Positions 39,833 to 49,614 of a stretch of DNA of 64,000 nucleotides are shown piece after piece (position 1 is the first letter of the stretch; the number at the start of each line of letters is the position of its first letter). The position numbers were made by a program, and so were the translations under genes. Origin of the DNA: Chitinophagaceae bacterium (lineage in GTDB: Bacteria > Bacteroidota > Bacteroidia > Chitinophagales > Chitinophagaceae); NCBI GenBank assembly GCA_016713965.1, contig JADJOC010000007.1:124001-188000 (forward strand), given 5' to 3'. The notes under the pieces are model-generated. The model had not been told where the DNA came from, did no database searches, and worked only from the letters and a program-made list of their open reading frames with translations.

Positions 39833-40903
39833 ATGAAAGAAATAGGACAACAAAATTGGGATAAACGTCCCTTAATAATTAGTGGCCCATGTAGTGCAGA
39901 AACAGAATTTCAAACTCTGCAGACAGCCACACGCCTGGCGGCTACAGGAAAAGTAGATTTTTTGCGGGCAGGAATTTGGAAACCTAGAACTAAGCCGGGA
40001 ATGTTTGAAGGTATCGGTACTGAAGCGCTTTACTGGTTAGCACAAGCAAAAGCGTTAACCGGATTACCTCTGACGATAGAGGTAGCTACCGCTAAACATG
40101 TAGAAGAAGCATTAAAATTTAATATAGATATGCTATGGATAGGTGCAAGAACAACCGCTAACCCGTTTAGTGTACAAGAAATAGCTGATGCATTATATGG
40201 GGTGAAAATACCAGTCCTTATAAAAAATCCTGTTAATGCCGACCTAGAATTGTGGTGCGGGGGTATTGAGAGATTACATAAAGCAGGGCTTGAACAAGTA
40301 GGTATGATACACAGGGGTTTCAGTAGCTATGGAAATAATGAGTATAGAAATGCACCCATGTGGCAATTACCTATTGAAATGAAAAGAAGGTTCCCGGGAA
40401 TGTTATTAATCTGTGATCCATCCCACATTTGTGGCCGGAGGGATATATTGCAGGAAGTAGCTCAAAAAAGCATCGATCTTGATTTTGATGGCTTAATGAT
40501 TGAGAGCCATATCGATCCTGATAATGCCTGGAGCGATGCCAAACAACAAATCACCCCTGAAGAGTTTGCTGCCATGTTGGATAATTTAATCTGGCGTAAG
40601 CAATCCAGCCAGGAAAAAGAAATATTAAACACTTTAGCCATGCTAAGGGAGCAGATAAATCATATTGATGATGAATTGCTTACTTTACTTGGACAGCGAA
40701 TGAAAATCGCTGATAAGATAGGCGCATTTAAAAAAGATACAGATATTACCATTCTGCAAACCAGCCGCTGGAATGAAATTTTGCAAAGAGCCGCTAAAAA
40801 GAGCGAAGCTTTAGGGCTTAGCAAAGAATTTATTACACGGTATTTTGATGCGGTGCATCTTGAAAGCATTAATCATCAAAATAAAATGATGAATAATTTT
40901 TAA
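39833..40903 (+). CDS. bifunctional DAHP synthase / chorismate mutase (AroQ C-domain)
   Basis: 356 residues. The first ~265 form a KDPG-like type I-beta DAHP synthase: IISGPCSAETEFQT, FLRAGIWKPRTKPGMFEGIG, IKNPVNADLELW, LICDPSHICGRRD (metal-binding residues Cys, His, Glu, Asp are present). The last ~90 form an AroQ chorismate mutase (MLREQINHIDDELLTLLGQR, KIADKIGAFKKD). It condenses PEP with erythrose-4-phosphate and also turns chorismate to prephenate, so the mutase part can act as a feedback sensor for the synthase. First gene of the aro operon; three bases separate it from aroB. Confidence 0.93.
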   Translation: MKEIGQQNWDKRPLIISGPCSAETEFQTLQTATRLAATGKVDFLRAGIWKPRTKPGMFEGIGTEALYWLAQAKALTGLPLTIEVATAKHVEEALKFNIDMLWIGARTTANPFSVQEIADALYGVKIPVLIKNPVNADLELWCGGIERLHKAGLEQVGMIHRGFSSYGNNEYRNAPMWQLPIEMKRRFPGMLLICDPSHICGRRDILQEVAQKSIDLDFDGLMIESHIDPDNAWSDAKQQITPEEFAAMLDNLIWRKQSSQEKEILNTLAMLREQINHIDDELLTLLGQRMKIADKIGAFKKDTDITILQTSRWNEILQRAAKKSEALGLSKEFITRYFDAVHLESINHQNKMMNNF

Positions 40904-40906
40904 AAT

Positions 40907-41940
40907 ATGCTATTACATAAAATTGACTATTCTTATACTCATCAAAAAGTATCCTGCTATTTTGATGCAGATTTTTCAGTTATAGAAACATTGGTTCCTA
41001 AAACTAATACCATCATTATTACCGATAGTAATGTTTATACTTTTCATCAGGCCAAATTTAATGGGTGGGATGTAATTGTTATAGAACCTGGAGAAGAAAA
41101 TATGCAGCAAACTACCATAGATTTTATTATTGCTGAATTAATTAAAAAAGGGCTAATAAAAAAACATATATTATCGGTATTGGGGGAGGCGTTGTTACAG
41201 ATATTGCCGCATATGTTGCAAGTATTTATATGCGTGGGTTACCCTTTGGTTTAGTTCCAACAACTATTTTGGGCATGGCAGATGCAGCTATTGGTGGAAA
41301 AAATGGCATTGATGTAGGAATATATAAAAATATAATAGGTACAATCCGGCAGCCGGTTTTTTTATTATATGATTTTAGTTTTTTAGAAACTCTTCCTCAT
41401 GAGCAATGGGTAAACGGCTTTGCTGAAATTATTAAGCATGCCTGTATAAATGATGAAAAATTGTTTGCATTCTTAGAAAATAACTCCATACCTGCTTTTA
41501 AAAATGATCGTAAGCTTATAGCAGGTTTAATAGAAAAAAACGTACAGCTTAAAATTAATATTGTTACAAAAGATGAGTTTGAAAAAGCAGGGAGAAAATT
41601 ATTAAACTTTGGCCATACTTTTGGCCATGCAATAGAAAATGAATACAACTTATTGCATGGGCATGCCATAAGCATTGGAATGGTAATAGCAGCCAGGATA
41701 TCTGAAGAAATTATCGGTTTTCATTCTAAAGAAAAAGACAAGCTGGTACAATTGTTAAAGAAATATGAATTGCCTGTTGCCATACAATATGACCCTGCAA
41801 AAATATTAAGTATAATGCAACTGGATAAAAAAGCAGGAAACCAGAAAATAAATTATGTATTGTTAAATAAAATCGGAGAAGCAGTTATATTTTCCATACC
41901 TTTTAAGCAGTTAGAATATTTAATAAATCTTTGTCAATAA
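40907..41940 (+). CDS. aroB: 3-dehydroquinate synthase, one frameshift as given
   Basis: About 345 residues after adding one G in the five-G run at 41182-41186, which restores GGGVVTDIAAYVASIYMRG, the NAD-binding glycine loop. Other landmarks: VEPGEEN-like VIEPGEENMQQTT, PTTILGMADAAIGGKNGID, GFAEIIKHAC and LNFGHTFGHAIE (zinc-binding His and Glu). It closes DAHP to dehydroquinate. Pieces as given are 40907-41254 and 41230-41940. The aroA start follows after one base. Confidence 0.92.
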
Positions 41941-41941
41941 A

Positions 41942-43199
41942 TTGAAAATACATATTCTGCCATCAGCCGTACAGGGAATAATAAATGCGCCTGCTTCTAA
42001 AAGCAGCATGCAAAGAGCCTGCGCTGCTGCATTATTATATAAAGGCGAAACTGTAATTTCTAGTCCCGGCAAAAGTAATTATGATATAGCCGCTCTAAAC
42101 ATAATACAAAAATTGGGAGCAGTAATAAAAGAACACAGCACTGAAAAAATTGGTAATCCATAGTGAAGGTGTTATACCCGTGGCCGATGAAATTAATTGT
42201 TGAGAAAGCGGTTTGGCTGCCAGGATGTTCATACCCATCGCCGCATTAAGCAGTAAAGAAATTACAATTACAGGTAGTGGTAGTTTAATGAACAGGCCGA
42301 TGGATTTTTTTAATAAAATATTTCCCCGGCTTAATGTAAAAATAAAATCTGGCGGCAAGCTTCCATTAACTATTAAAGGTCCGCTAATTCCAAAAAATAT
42401 AATTATCGATGGCTCATTAAGCTCTCAATTTCTTACAGGATTATTAATGGCTTTTAGTGTAACGGCGCATGACCAGTTTATTGAAGTAAAAAATTTAACC
42501 AGCAAACCTTACATTGATCTTACTTTAGATGTCATGGATAAATTTGGTGTAAAAGTAGTGCATGACGATTATAAAAAATTTCAGTTTTATCCTTATAAAA
42601 ATAAAAATACCCCAAATAATTATACTGTAGAAGGCGACTGGAGCAACGCTGCATTTTTATTGGTTGCCGGGGCTATTGCAGGAAGATTAACCATAACAGG
42701 TTTAGATGTATTTTCCAAGCAGGCAGATAAAGCTATATTACAGGCATTAATGTCCTCCAATGCAATTTTATCTATTGAAGAAAAGCAAATAACTATTTCT
42801 TCGGGCAATTTACAGGCGTTTCATTTTAATGCGACGGATTGTCCTGATTTATTTCCGCCATTGGTTGCTTTAGCTGCATATTGCAAAGGTAAAAGTATAA
42901 TTGAAGGCGTTAGACGTTTACAATATAAAGACAGCAACAGGGCATTAACTTTACAAAGTGAATTTGCAAAAATGGGAGTGCAAATAACTTTGCAGGATGA
43001 CCTGATGATAATTGATGGAGGAGATGGTGTAAATGGCGCAATCGTACATTCACATCATGATCACAGGATTGTGATGGCTTGTGCAGTGGCTGCGTTGAAA
43101 GCGAAAGAAGAAATAGTAATTGAAGATGCACAGGCTGTTAATAAATCATATCCTGATTTTTTTGAGCATTTAAAATTATTGGGAGTGCAAATAAAATAA
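41942..43199 (+). CDS. aroA: 3-phosphoshikimate 1-carboxyvinyltransferase (EPSP synthase), one frameshift and one in-frame TGA as given
   Basis: About 418 residues from a TTG start. APASKSSMQRACAAALL holds the PEP/shikimate-phosphate lysine and serine; GDWSNAAFLLVAGAIAG, NATDCPDLFPPLVALAAYC and HHDHRIVMACAVAALKAKE follow. The frame shifts in the A run at 42144-42149, and TGA at 42201-42203 stands where the family has glycine (NC-stop-ESGLAARMF for NCGESGLAARMF, GGA to TGA). Pieces as given are 41942-42163 and 42213-43199. It transfers enolpyruvate from PEP to shikimate-3-phosphate. Confidence 0.9.
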
Positions 43200-43652
43200 A
43201 TTTTATTTATTGATTTTGATACCAGCTTCGGTTTTTTATAGCATCATCGTTGTAGCCTGCCCCGCTAAAAGCGGGGTCACTCACTTGTACCGCATATCTT
43301 TGAGCAACAGTATAGGCCATTTGTTGTAATAATTAAGTAATCAGCTATTTATTTAACTGCATTAAATTTAAAAGTAAAGGACTAATGCTGAAGTTACAGT
43401 AGTACAAAAGCTGATTAAAGCTGTAGGGCAGGAACGGGCCGTAATCCCCGCTTTCAGACGGGGCAGGCTTTCCTGCCTTGACTTTTTGTTACTTTTGCGT
43501 CAAGGCAAAAGTAAATAAGATATTAACTGGAATAATATTAAGAAAGATCACCTAATATTTTTTTAATAGCTATTTACAGAAAATATTTTCAATTTAACGC
43601 AACGCCTCGTACCGGAGACGTTGCCCTGAAGGAACAGTAAACAATTAAAAAA
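43200..43652. repeat. 453-bp gene-free gap with repeats B and C, splitting aroA from aroC
   Basis: 43250-43310 is a family B copy with a clean hairpin (CCCCGCT/AGCGGGG) followed by TCACTCACTTGTACCGC. 43377-43516 is family C: it shares GCAGGAACGGGC, TGCCTTGACTTTTTG and a TTTTGCGTCAAGGCAAAAG inverted repeat with 52516-52633, and adds its own CCCCGCTTTCAGACGGGG hairpin. The last ~50 bases before aroC show no clear promoter motif. Confidence 0.65.
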
Positions 43653-44657
43653 ATGAATAGTTTCGGCACCATATTCCGCACCACCATTTTTGGCGAATCG
43701 CATGGCGAATACGTCGGCATTACCATCGATGGCTGCCCGGCAGGCTTGCCATTAAACATACAGGATTTTATACCCGATATTGAAAGAAGAAAACCCGGTG
43801 CCAAAGGAACCACGCCAAGAATGGAAACTGATATTCCAAAAATTATCACAGGTGTGTTTAATGATAAAACAACCGGTGCTCCGCTAACCATTTTATTTGA
43901 TAATAATAATACCCGAAGCGCTGATTATGAAAAGCAACAGGATGTGCCCAGGCCCGGCCACGCAGATTTTGTAGCCTCAAAGAGATTTGGTGGTTTTGAA
44001 GATTTCAGGGGCGGAGGACATTTTAGCGGCAGGTTAACTGTGTGCCTTGTTGCTGCCGGCGTAGTGGCAAAAAAGTTGCTCTCACTGTCAGGTGTACACG
44101 CAAATGCAACTATTGTAGAAATAGGCGGGGAAACTGATATCGAAAAAGGGTTACAAAAAGCCATTGATGCAAAAGATACCATCGGCGGTATAGTGCAATG
44201 TACAGTTAGCAATTTACCCATCGGGTTAGGCTCACCTTTTTTTGATTCCGTAGAATCATTAATTAGTCACGCAGTTTTTGCCATACCTGCAGTAAAAGGA
44301 ATAGAATTCGGTATCGGATTTGCCGCCGCAAAAATGTTTGGCAGCGAGCATAATGATGCTTTACAAAATGAAAAAGGCATTACAGCCACTAATAATGCCG
44401 GTGGTATTATTGGCGGCATTACTAATGGCAATGATCTGGTATTTAGAATTGTAGTTAAACCTACATCATCCACACCAAAATCGCAAAAAACTTTAAATAT
44501 ATCCTCAGGCCAGCTGGAAGAATTTTCAGTAAAGGGCAGGCACGACTTGTGCATTGCTTTAAGGGTGCCGGTAGTATTGGAAGCGGTAACAGCTTTTGTA
44601 TTAGCAGATTTGTTATTGCAGGAACAGCGAATACCTAAAATCATTAATAATTACTAA
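43653..44657 (+). CDS. aroC: chorismate synthase
   Basis: 334 residues, intact. N-terminal signature FGTIFRTTIFGESHGEYVG, RRKPGAKGTTPRMETD, RPGHADFVASKRFGGFEDFR, and GRHDLCIALRVPVVLEAV near the C terminus are all characteristic, including the two catalytic histidines (FGESHG, KGRHD) and the FMN-binding loop. It turns EPSP into chorismate with reduced FMN. It lies behind aroA across a repeat-filled gap and probably has its own promoter. Confidence 0.95.
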   Translation: MNSFGTIFRTTIFGESHGEYVGITIDGCPAGLPLNIQDFIPDIERRKPGAKGTTPRMETDIPKIITGVFNDKTTGAPLTILFDNNNTRSADYEKQQDVPRPGHADFVASKRFGGFEDFRGGGHFSGRLTVCLVAAGVVAKKLLSLSGVHANATIVEIGGETDIEKGLQKAIDAKDTIGGIVQCTVSNLPIGLGSPFFDSVESLISHAVFAIPAVKGIEFGIGFAAAKMFGSEHNDALQNEKGITATNNAGGIIGGITNGNDLVFRIVVKPTSSTPKSQKTLNISSGQLEEFSVKGRHDLCIALRVPVVLEAVTAFVLADLLLQEQRIPKIINNY

Positions 44658-44667
44658 TCAATAATTA

Positions 44668-45273
44668 TTACAGGAATTCCTTAAAAATCGTTCCCTTTAT
44701 CCCCTGCCATTCCTCTTTTATAAAACTAAAATACACGGTATCTCTTACCTCACCTTTTTCATTAATCATGTGCCTGCGCAAAATGCCTTCTTTAACAGCG
44801 CCGATTTTAAGCATCGCCCTTTGTGATTTTTCATTGAGCAAACTGGTTTTTAATTCTATGCGGTTGAGTTGTAAGGTTTCAAAACCATAACTGAGCAATA
44901 AAAATTTACAGGCTTTATTGATGCCGCTTCCTTGCATGGAAGGATGGTACCACGTCCAGCCAATTTCTACTCTTTTATTCGGCAAAGAAATATTGCCGTA
45001 CCTCGTGCTGCCTGCATATTGATTGGTGCGCTTATTAAATATGGCAAAAGGGTAGGAAGCTCCGGATTCTTTTTCAGATAAAGCAGTGTAAAAATATCTT
45101 TTAAAGTCCTCTTCATTTTCTACCGATGCACCAGTAAACTGCCACAATGATTTTTCCATGGCAATCGGTAATAAATATTGATAGTGCTCTGTAGTTAATG
45201 GTTGTAACTGTACAAAATCGTTCTCTAAAATAATCGGATTGAAGAATGGGTTTGCAATCATAATTGGGTACAA
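44668..45273 (-). CDS. GNAT-family N-acetyltransferase, RimJ/RimL type
   Basis: 201 residues. VQLQPLTTEHYQYLLPIA opens the fold, EIGWTWYHPSMQGSGINKAC contains the acetyl-CoA pyrophosphate loop (Q/SGSGI for the usual RGxGxA, slightly divergent), and LNRIELKTSLLNEKSQRAML with KIGAVKEGILRRH is the C-terminal substrate part. Could acetylate a protein N terminus or a small amine. The Met at residue 6 (MIANPFF) is an equally likely start. Convergent with aroC, ten bases apart. Confidence 0.87.
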   Translation of the reverse strand: MYPIMIANPFFNPIILENDFVQLQPLTTEHYQYLLPIAMEKSLWQFTGASVENEEDFKRYFYTALSEKESGASYPFAIFNKRTNQYAGSTRYGNISLPNKRVEIGWTWYHPSMQGSGINKACKFLLLSYGFETLQLNRIELKTSLLNEKSQRAMLKIGAVKEGILRRHMINEKGEVRDTVYFSFIKEEWQGIKGTIFKEFL

Positions 45274-45320
45274 AATAATTATTAATTATTAATTATTTGT
45301 AGCGGCCTTTGCATTATATC

Positions 45321-45365
45321 TTAAATAAGGAAGTCAAGTTTCAAAAACTTGACTTCCTTATTTAA
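45321..45365. terminator. perfect-stem hairpin (hairpin D, copy 2)
   Basis: TTAAATAAGGAAGTCAAGTT continues one more T and pairs perfectly over 21 bases with the right arm. It is located upstream of both the GNAT gene (minus) and dnaK (plus), an odd place for a terminator unless an upstream transcript reaches it. Confidence 0.7.
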
Positions 45366-45532
45366 GTGTTGATCAATCTTATTCCGGATGTTGAACGGAG
45401 CGTCGCCACTAAAGCCCGATCAGGAATATGTTGCCGGTAACCAAAAAAATCAAAACCTGACAATTTTTCACCTCATTTTGCTATGGCACAATCATTGTCA
45501 TCAACTATGTAATTAAAATAAAATATCAAATC

Positions 45533-47440
45533 ATGGGAAAAATAATAGGAATAGATTTAGGTACTACCAATAGTTGCGTTTCTGTAATGGAAGGTAATGA
45601 ACCGGTAGTAATTGCTAATGAAGAGGGGCGCCGTACCACACCGTCTGTAGTGGCTTTTTTAAAAAATGGGGAGCGTAAAGTTGGAGATCCTGCCAAGCGC
45701 CAGGCTATTACCAACCCTCAAAATACTATTACCAGTGTAAAACGTTTTATGGGCCGCAGGTTTGACGAGGTAACTGAAGAAAGTTCTCATTGGAGCTATA
45801 AAGTTGTAAAAGGTGACAATAATACGGTTCGTATAGACATAGATGGCAGATTATACACCCCACAGGAAATCAGTGCCATGGTGCTGCAAAAAATGAAAAA
45901 AACTGCCGAAGATTATCTTGGGCATGAAGTAACCGAAGCGGTAATTACTGTTCCGGCATATTTTAACGATGCCCAGCGCCAGGCTACTAAAGAAGCTGGC
46001 GAAATTGCGGGACTTACTGTAAAGCGTATTGTTAATGAACCTACAGCTGCGGCTTTGGCCTATGGCCTGGATAAAGGTGGAAAAGATCAAAAGATAGCAG
46101 TATTTGACCTTGGTGGTGGTACTTTTGATATCAGTGTGTTAGAATTAGGTGATGGTGTTTTTGAAGTAAAAAGCACAAATGGTGATACGCATTTAGGCGG
46201 TGATGATTTTGATAAAGTGATTATGGACTGGCTTGCGGAAGAATTTAAGAATAACGAAGCTATTGATTTAAGAAAAGACCCAATGGCTTTACAGCGCTTA
46301 AAAGAGGCAGCAGAAAAAGCAAAGGTTGAATTGTCATCTTCTGCAGAAACAGAAATTAATTTGCCTTATATTACAGCTGTGGATGGCGTGCCTAAGCATT
46401 TGGTAGTAAAATTAACCAGGGCTAAGTTTGAGCAACTGGCTGATAAACTATTTGAACGTTGCTTAAAACCTTGTGAGCAGGCATTAAAAGATGCAGGTTT
46501 ATCTACCGGGCAAATAGATGAAGTAATATTAGTTGGTGGTAGCAGCCGTATACCAAAAGTACAGGAAATTGTAGAAAAATTCTTTGGTAAGAAACCCAAC
46601 CGTGGTGTAAACCCGGATGAAGTTGTTGCTGTAGGTGCCGCAATTCAGGGAGGTGTAATGACAGGTGAAATTAAAGATGTTTTGTTATTAGATGTTACTC
46701 CGCTAAGCTTAGGGATAGAAACTATGGGTGGCGTAATGACCAGATTAATAGATAGTAACACCACCATACCTACAAAAAAATCTGAGGTATTTAGTACAGC
46801 CAGTGACAATCAACCCGGAGTACAAATTCATGTGCTACAAGGCGAAAGGCCAATGGCTAATCAAAATAAAAGTTTGGGTACTTTTAACCTGGATGGTATA
46901 CCACCGGCTCCAAGAGGCGTGCCACAGGTAGAGGTAATTTTTGATATTGATGCCAATGGTATTTTACACGTAACAGCCAAAGATAAGGGCACGGGTAAAG
47001 AGCAGAAAATTACTATCCAGGGTGGTAGCGGTTTAAGCAAAGAAGAAGTGGAAAAAATGAAAAATGAAGCTAAAGCTAATGAAGCATCAGACAAAATAGA
47101 AAAAGAAAGGGTGGAAAAAATTAACCAGGCGGACAGCTTGATTTTCCAAACTGAAAAACAATTGAAAGATTTTGGCGAAAAAATAAGTTCTGATAAAAAA
47201 GCCCCTATTGAAGCCGCATTAACTAAGCTTAAAGAAGCCCATAAAACTCAGGATATTGCACAAATAGATGCTGCAGTAGCTGAAATGAATACAGCATGGA
47301 CTGCTGCCAGCGAAGAAATATACAAAGCACAACAGGATGCAGGATCACAATCTGCACAACCTGGAGAGACTCAGCCGGAAAACGCAAAGGGTGCTGCCAG
47401 TGAAAATGTAACCGACGCTGAATTTGAAGAAGTAAAATAA
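45533..47440 (+). CDS. dnaK: molecular chaperone DnaK (Hsp70)
   Basis: 635 residues, intact. ATPase domain: IGIDLGTTNSCVSVMEGNEP, VITVPAYFNDAQRQATKEA, IVNEPTAAALAYGLDKGG, VFDLGGGTFDISVLELGDG, ILVGGSSRIPKVQE; linker DVLLLDVTPLSLGIE; substrate-binding domain and a Gln/Ala/Glu-rich lid tail ending DAEFEEVK. It folds and protects proteins with DnaJ and GrpE, neither of which is in the window. No CIRCE-like inverted repeat is seen in the 90 bases before the ATG. Confidence 0.97.
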   Translation: MGKIIGIDLGTTNSCVSVMEGNEPVVIANEEGRRTTPSVVAFLKNGERKVGDPAKRQAITNPQNTITSVKRFMGRRFDEVTEESSHWSYKVVKGDNNTVRIDIDGRLYTPQEISAMVLQKMKKTAEDYLGHEVTEAVITVPAYFNDAQRQATKEAGEIAGLTVKRIVNEPTAAALAYGLDKGGKDQKIAVFDLGGGTFDISVLELGDGVFEVKSTNGDTHLGGDDFDKVIMDWLAEEFKNNEAIDLRKDPMALQRLKEAAEKAKVELSSSAETEINLPYITAVDGVPKHLVVKLTRAKFEQLADKLFERCLKPCEQALKDAGLSTGQIDEVILVGGSSRIPKVQEIVEKFFGKKPNRGVNPDEVVAVGAAIQGGVMTGEIKDVLLLDVTPLSLGIETMGGVMTRLIDSNTTIPTKKSEVFSTASDNQPGVQIHVLQGERPMANQNKSLGTFNLDGIPPAPRGVPQVEVIFDIDANGILHVTAKDKGTGKEQKITIQGGSGLSKEEVEKMKNEAKANEASDKIEKERVEKINQADSLIFQTEKQLKDFGEKISSDKKAPIEAALTKLKEAHKTQDIAQIDAAVAEMNTAWTAASEEIYKAQQDAGSQSAQPGETQPENAKGAASENVTDAEFEEVK

Positions 47441-47460
47441 TTAATATAGAAAGATGTATA

Positions 47461-47490
47461 AATCCCGGTTAGTTACCGGGATTTTTTATT
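47461..47490 (+). terminator. dnaK terminator
   Basis: AATCCCGGT and ACCGGGATT pair around TAGTT, followed by TTTTATT. Confidence 0.85.
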
Positions 47491-47609
47491 GTAATAAATT
47501 TAAATTTAAAGCGTTGTATTTATCAAAACATATTTATTTAAAAATATTAATGTTAAAATTGTGTAAATAAATAGTTCTTCGCATCTATATCGAATATTAA
47601 ATATAACCA

Positions 47610-47617
47610 TATATTTG
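47610..47617 (+). promoter_or_regulatory. -7 promoter element
   Basis: TATATTTG followed by C, 33 bases before ATG 47650. Confidence 0.6.
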
Positions 47618-47649
47618 CAACAGTTTTTTAACCTTTTAAAATTAAAATT

Positions 47650-48089
47650 ATGATTTACGGTATTACATTAATACTATTGAGTATCTTGGCAGTGCCTTCT
47701 TTGATCCTTTCCAAAAGACCTGATGCCCAACAAGCTCTAGACAAAATTGCTCCTTACCAGGGATGGATAGGTTTAGTATTCTGTTTTTGGGGAATTTGGG
47801 GGATTATCCAATGTATTTTAAACATTGGGTGGTTATCATACCCAGGTATGGGCATTAAAATATGGTGGATTACCTGGTTAGCTGGTAATGTTGTAGAAGC
47901 AATACTTGGTTTTATACTAGGATAGGGTACAATAGTTACTTATGTACTTTCTAAAAACGAAGCAGCAAAGCAAAAAGGTGCACAGCTTTTAGCTAAATTA
48001 GCTCCTATTCAAGGCAAACTAGGCATTTTGGAATAATTGTGGGTATATGGGTTATTGTTGCTAATATCATGTTTTATAGCGCAATATAA
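47650..48089 (+). CDS. small four-helix membrane protein with internal duplication, one in-frame TAG and one frameshift as given
   Basis: The open frame is 47650-47925 (91 residues, ending LGFILG), but after TAG 47923-47925 the same frame continues TIVTYVLSKNEAAKQKGAQL, and with one base added near 48030 ends GIFGIIVGIWVIVANIMFYS, giving ~146 residues. The two halves are similar: LDKIAPYQGWIGLVFCFWGI against LAKLAPIQGKLGIFGIIVGI, so it looks like a duplicated two-helix unit. No named family recognised; inner membrane by its hydrophobicity. Its own promoter and terminator flank it. Confidence 0.65.
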
Positions 48090-48120
48090 TATTATAACAT
48101 AATAATTAAAATTATTATCA

Positions 48121-48152
48121 TTAAAAAGCTATCCTGCAGGATAGCTTTTTTA
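48121..48152. terminator. perfect-palindrome terminator
   Basis: AAAAAGCTATCCTG and CAGGATAGCTTTTT are exact complements with no loop bases beyond the centre, followed by T/A. It ends the small membrane protein gene. Confidence 0.85.
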
Positions 48153-48220
48153 ATGATAGTAATAAAATTCAACAAATTTTAAATTAAGCTTTAAATTTCT
48201 TTTTTTAATCATAGTATCCC

Positions 48221-48228
48221 TACTTTTG
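48221..48228 (+). promoter_or_regulatory. -7 promoter element of efp
   Basis: TACTTTTG followed by CA, 24 bases before the ATG at 48252. Confidence 0.65.
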
Positions 48229-48251
48229 CACCCAATTAATAAATTTTTATT

Positions 48252-48815
48252 ATGGCAACAACAGCAGACATGCGTTCCGGACTTATTATCAAAGTAGACG
48301 GAAGCCTTTATACAGTAATTGAATTTGGACAAAATAAAACAGCACGTGCAGCCGCTAAAGTCTGGGCTAAGCTTAAAGGAGTAGATAATAACCGTACTAT
48401 TGAAGTAACCTGGAATAGCGGAGAAACTATTTTTCCGGTAAGGGTTGAAAAAAAAGCATACCAATATTTATATAAAGATGATACCGGCTATAGCTTTATG
48501 GATACGGAAACATTTGAACAAATAACTGTAGCCGAAACTATGATAGATGCACCTAAATTTTTAAAAGACGGGCAGGAAGTATCTGTATTAATCAATGGAG
48601 AAACTGATCAGCCCATGGGTGTAGAGTTGCCTGATAAAATTGTTTTACTTGTTACTTATAGTGAACCTGGAGTAAAAGGTGATACTGCAACCAGTACACT
48701 TAAGCAGGCAACTGTAGAAACAGGGTCTACAGTCAATGTGCCTTTATTTGTAAATGAAGGTGAATTGATAAGGGTAAATACAAAAAGTGGTGAATATGTA
48801 GAAAGAGTAAAATAA
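48252..48815 (+). CDS. efp: translation elongation factor P
   Basis: 187 residues with the three-domain EF-P/IF5A layout and the C-terminal signature PGVKGDTATSTLKQATVETG. EF-P binds ribosomes stalled at polyproline. The domain I tip loop, which normally reads PGKGxA with Lys34 modified by lysine or 5-aminopentanol, here reads NKTARAAAKVW: residue 32 is Arg and residue 34 Ala. Arg32 matches the position rhamnosylated in EarP-type factors, although the surrounding residues differ. I see no modification enzyme gene in the window. Own promoter and terminator. Confidence 0.93.
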   Translation: MATTADMRSGLIIKVDGSLYTVIEFGQNKTARAAAKVWAKLKGVDNNRTIEVTWNSGETIFPVRVEKKAYQYLYKDDTGYSFMDTETFEQITVAETMIDAPKFLKDGQEVSVLINGETDQPMGVELPDKIVLLVTYSEPGVKGDTATSTLKQATVETGSTVNVPLFVNEGELIRVNTKSGEYVERVK

Positions 48816-48832
48816 ATTTAATTTAAATATGC

Positions 48833-48870
48833 AAAAAGGGCAATTATTTAATAATTGTCCTTTTTGTTTT
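48833..48870 (+). terminator. efp terminator
   Basis: AAAAAGGGCAATTAT and ATAATTGTCCTTTTT pair (one G-T pair) around TTA, followed by GTTTTT. Confidence 0.85.
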
Positions 48871-49034
48871 TATATATATTTGATAAAATATGCCTGTTTT
48901 TTTACAAAAAAAGCTGCTTTTTATTCAAAAAAGATACTTTTTTCATGATTTTTAATTTTTATTCTTTGTTATTTTGAATAAGGATTTCCTATCTTAGCTG
49001 CACATTAAAAATTATAAATCATTAACCGAATAAT

Positions 49035-49517
49035 ATGGATATTAAGCAAATTCAGGAATTGGTAAAACTCATAAATAAAACCTCTATTGGTGAAATAACA
49101 ATAGAAGAAAATGGTACAAGGATAACGATTAAACAAAAAAAAGAAGCAAAGCAAACTGTAATAGCAGCACCTAATGCGCCTGCTTATTCTCCTCAACCCA
49201 ATTTGCCCCAGCAACAGGTTCAATCTCAGCCTCAACTTTCCGAAAATAAACAAATTACAGAACCTAAGGCTGATAATTTAATTACTATCAAAAGCCCAAT
49301 GATAGGCACTTTTTACCGCCAGTCCGGTCCTGGCAAACCAATTCTTGCTAATATAGGAGATGAGGTTACCCCTGGAAAAGTTGTTTGCATTATTGAGGCG
49401 ATGAAGTTATTTAATGAAATTGAAAGTGAAGTAAAAGGAAAAATAGTAAAAGTATTAGTAGAAGATGCAAGCCCGGTAGAGTACGACCAGCCTTTATTTT
49501 TAGTAGAACCTGCTTAA
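49035..49517 (+). CDS. accB: acetyl-CoA carboxylase biotin carboxyl carrier protein
   Basis: 160 residues. Helical N terminus (IKQIQELVKLINKTSIGEIT), a Pro/Gln-rich flexible linker (~45-80), and a biotinyl domain: SPMIGTFYRQSGPG, and EAMKLFNEIES with the biotin-accepting Lys124. It carries CO2 between biotin carboxylase and carboxyltransferase in fatty acid synthesis. The accC gene follows after 97 bases; the gap ends in a stretch reading AGTTGATAGTGGATAG with no clear promoter. Confidence 0.95.
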   Translation: MDIKQIQELVKLINKTSIGEITIEENGTRITIKQKKEAKQTVIAAPNAPAYSPQPNLPQQQVQSQPQLSENKQITEPKADNLITIKSPMIGTFYRQSGPGKPILANIGDEVTPGKVVCIIEAMKLFNEIESEVKGKIVKVLVEDASPVEYDQPLFLVEPA

Positions 49518-49614
49518 TACAGTTGATAGTGGATAGTTGACAGGTGAAAGCAATCTTCTTCTGTTCAATTTATTTTCTAACGTCTTAACTTTTCAACATC
49601 TCAACAGAAACTAA

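Noticed and set aside
43589..43891. Minus-strand gene opposite the aroC start
   Set aside because: It is a shadow of the strongly conserved aroC frame.
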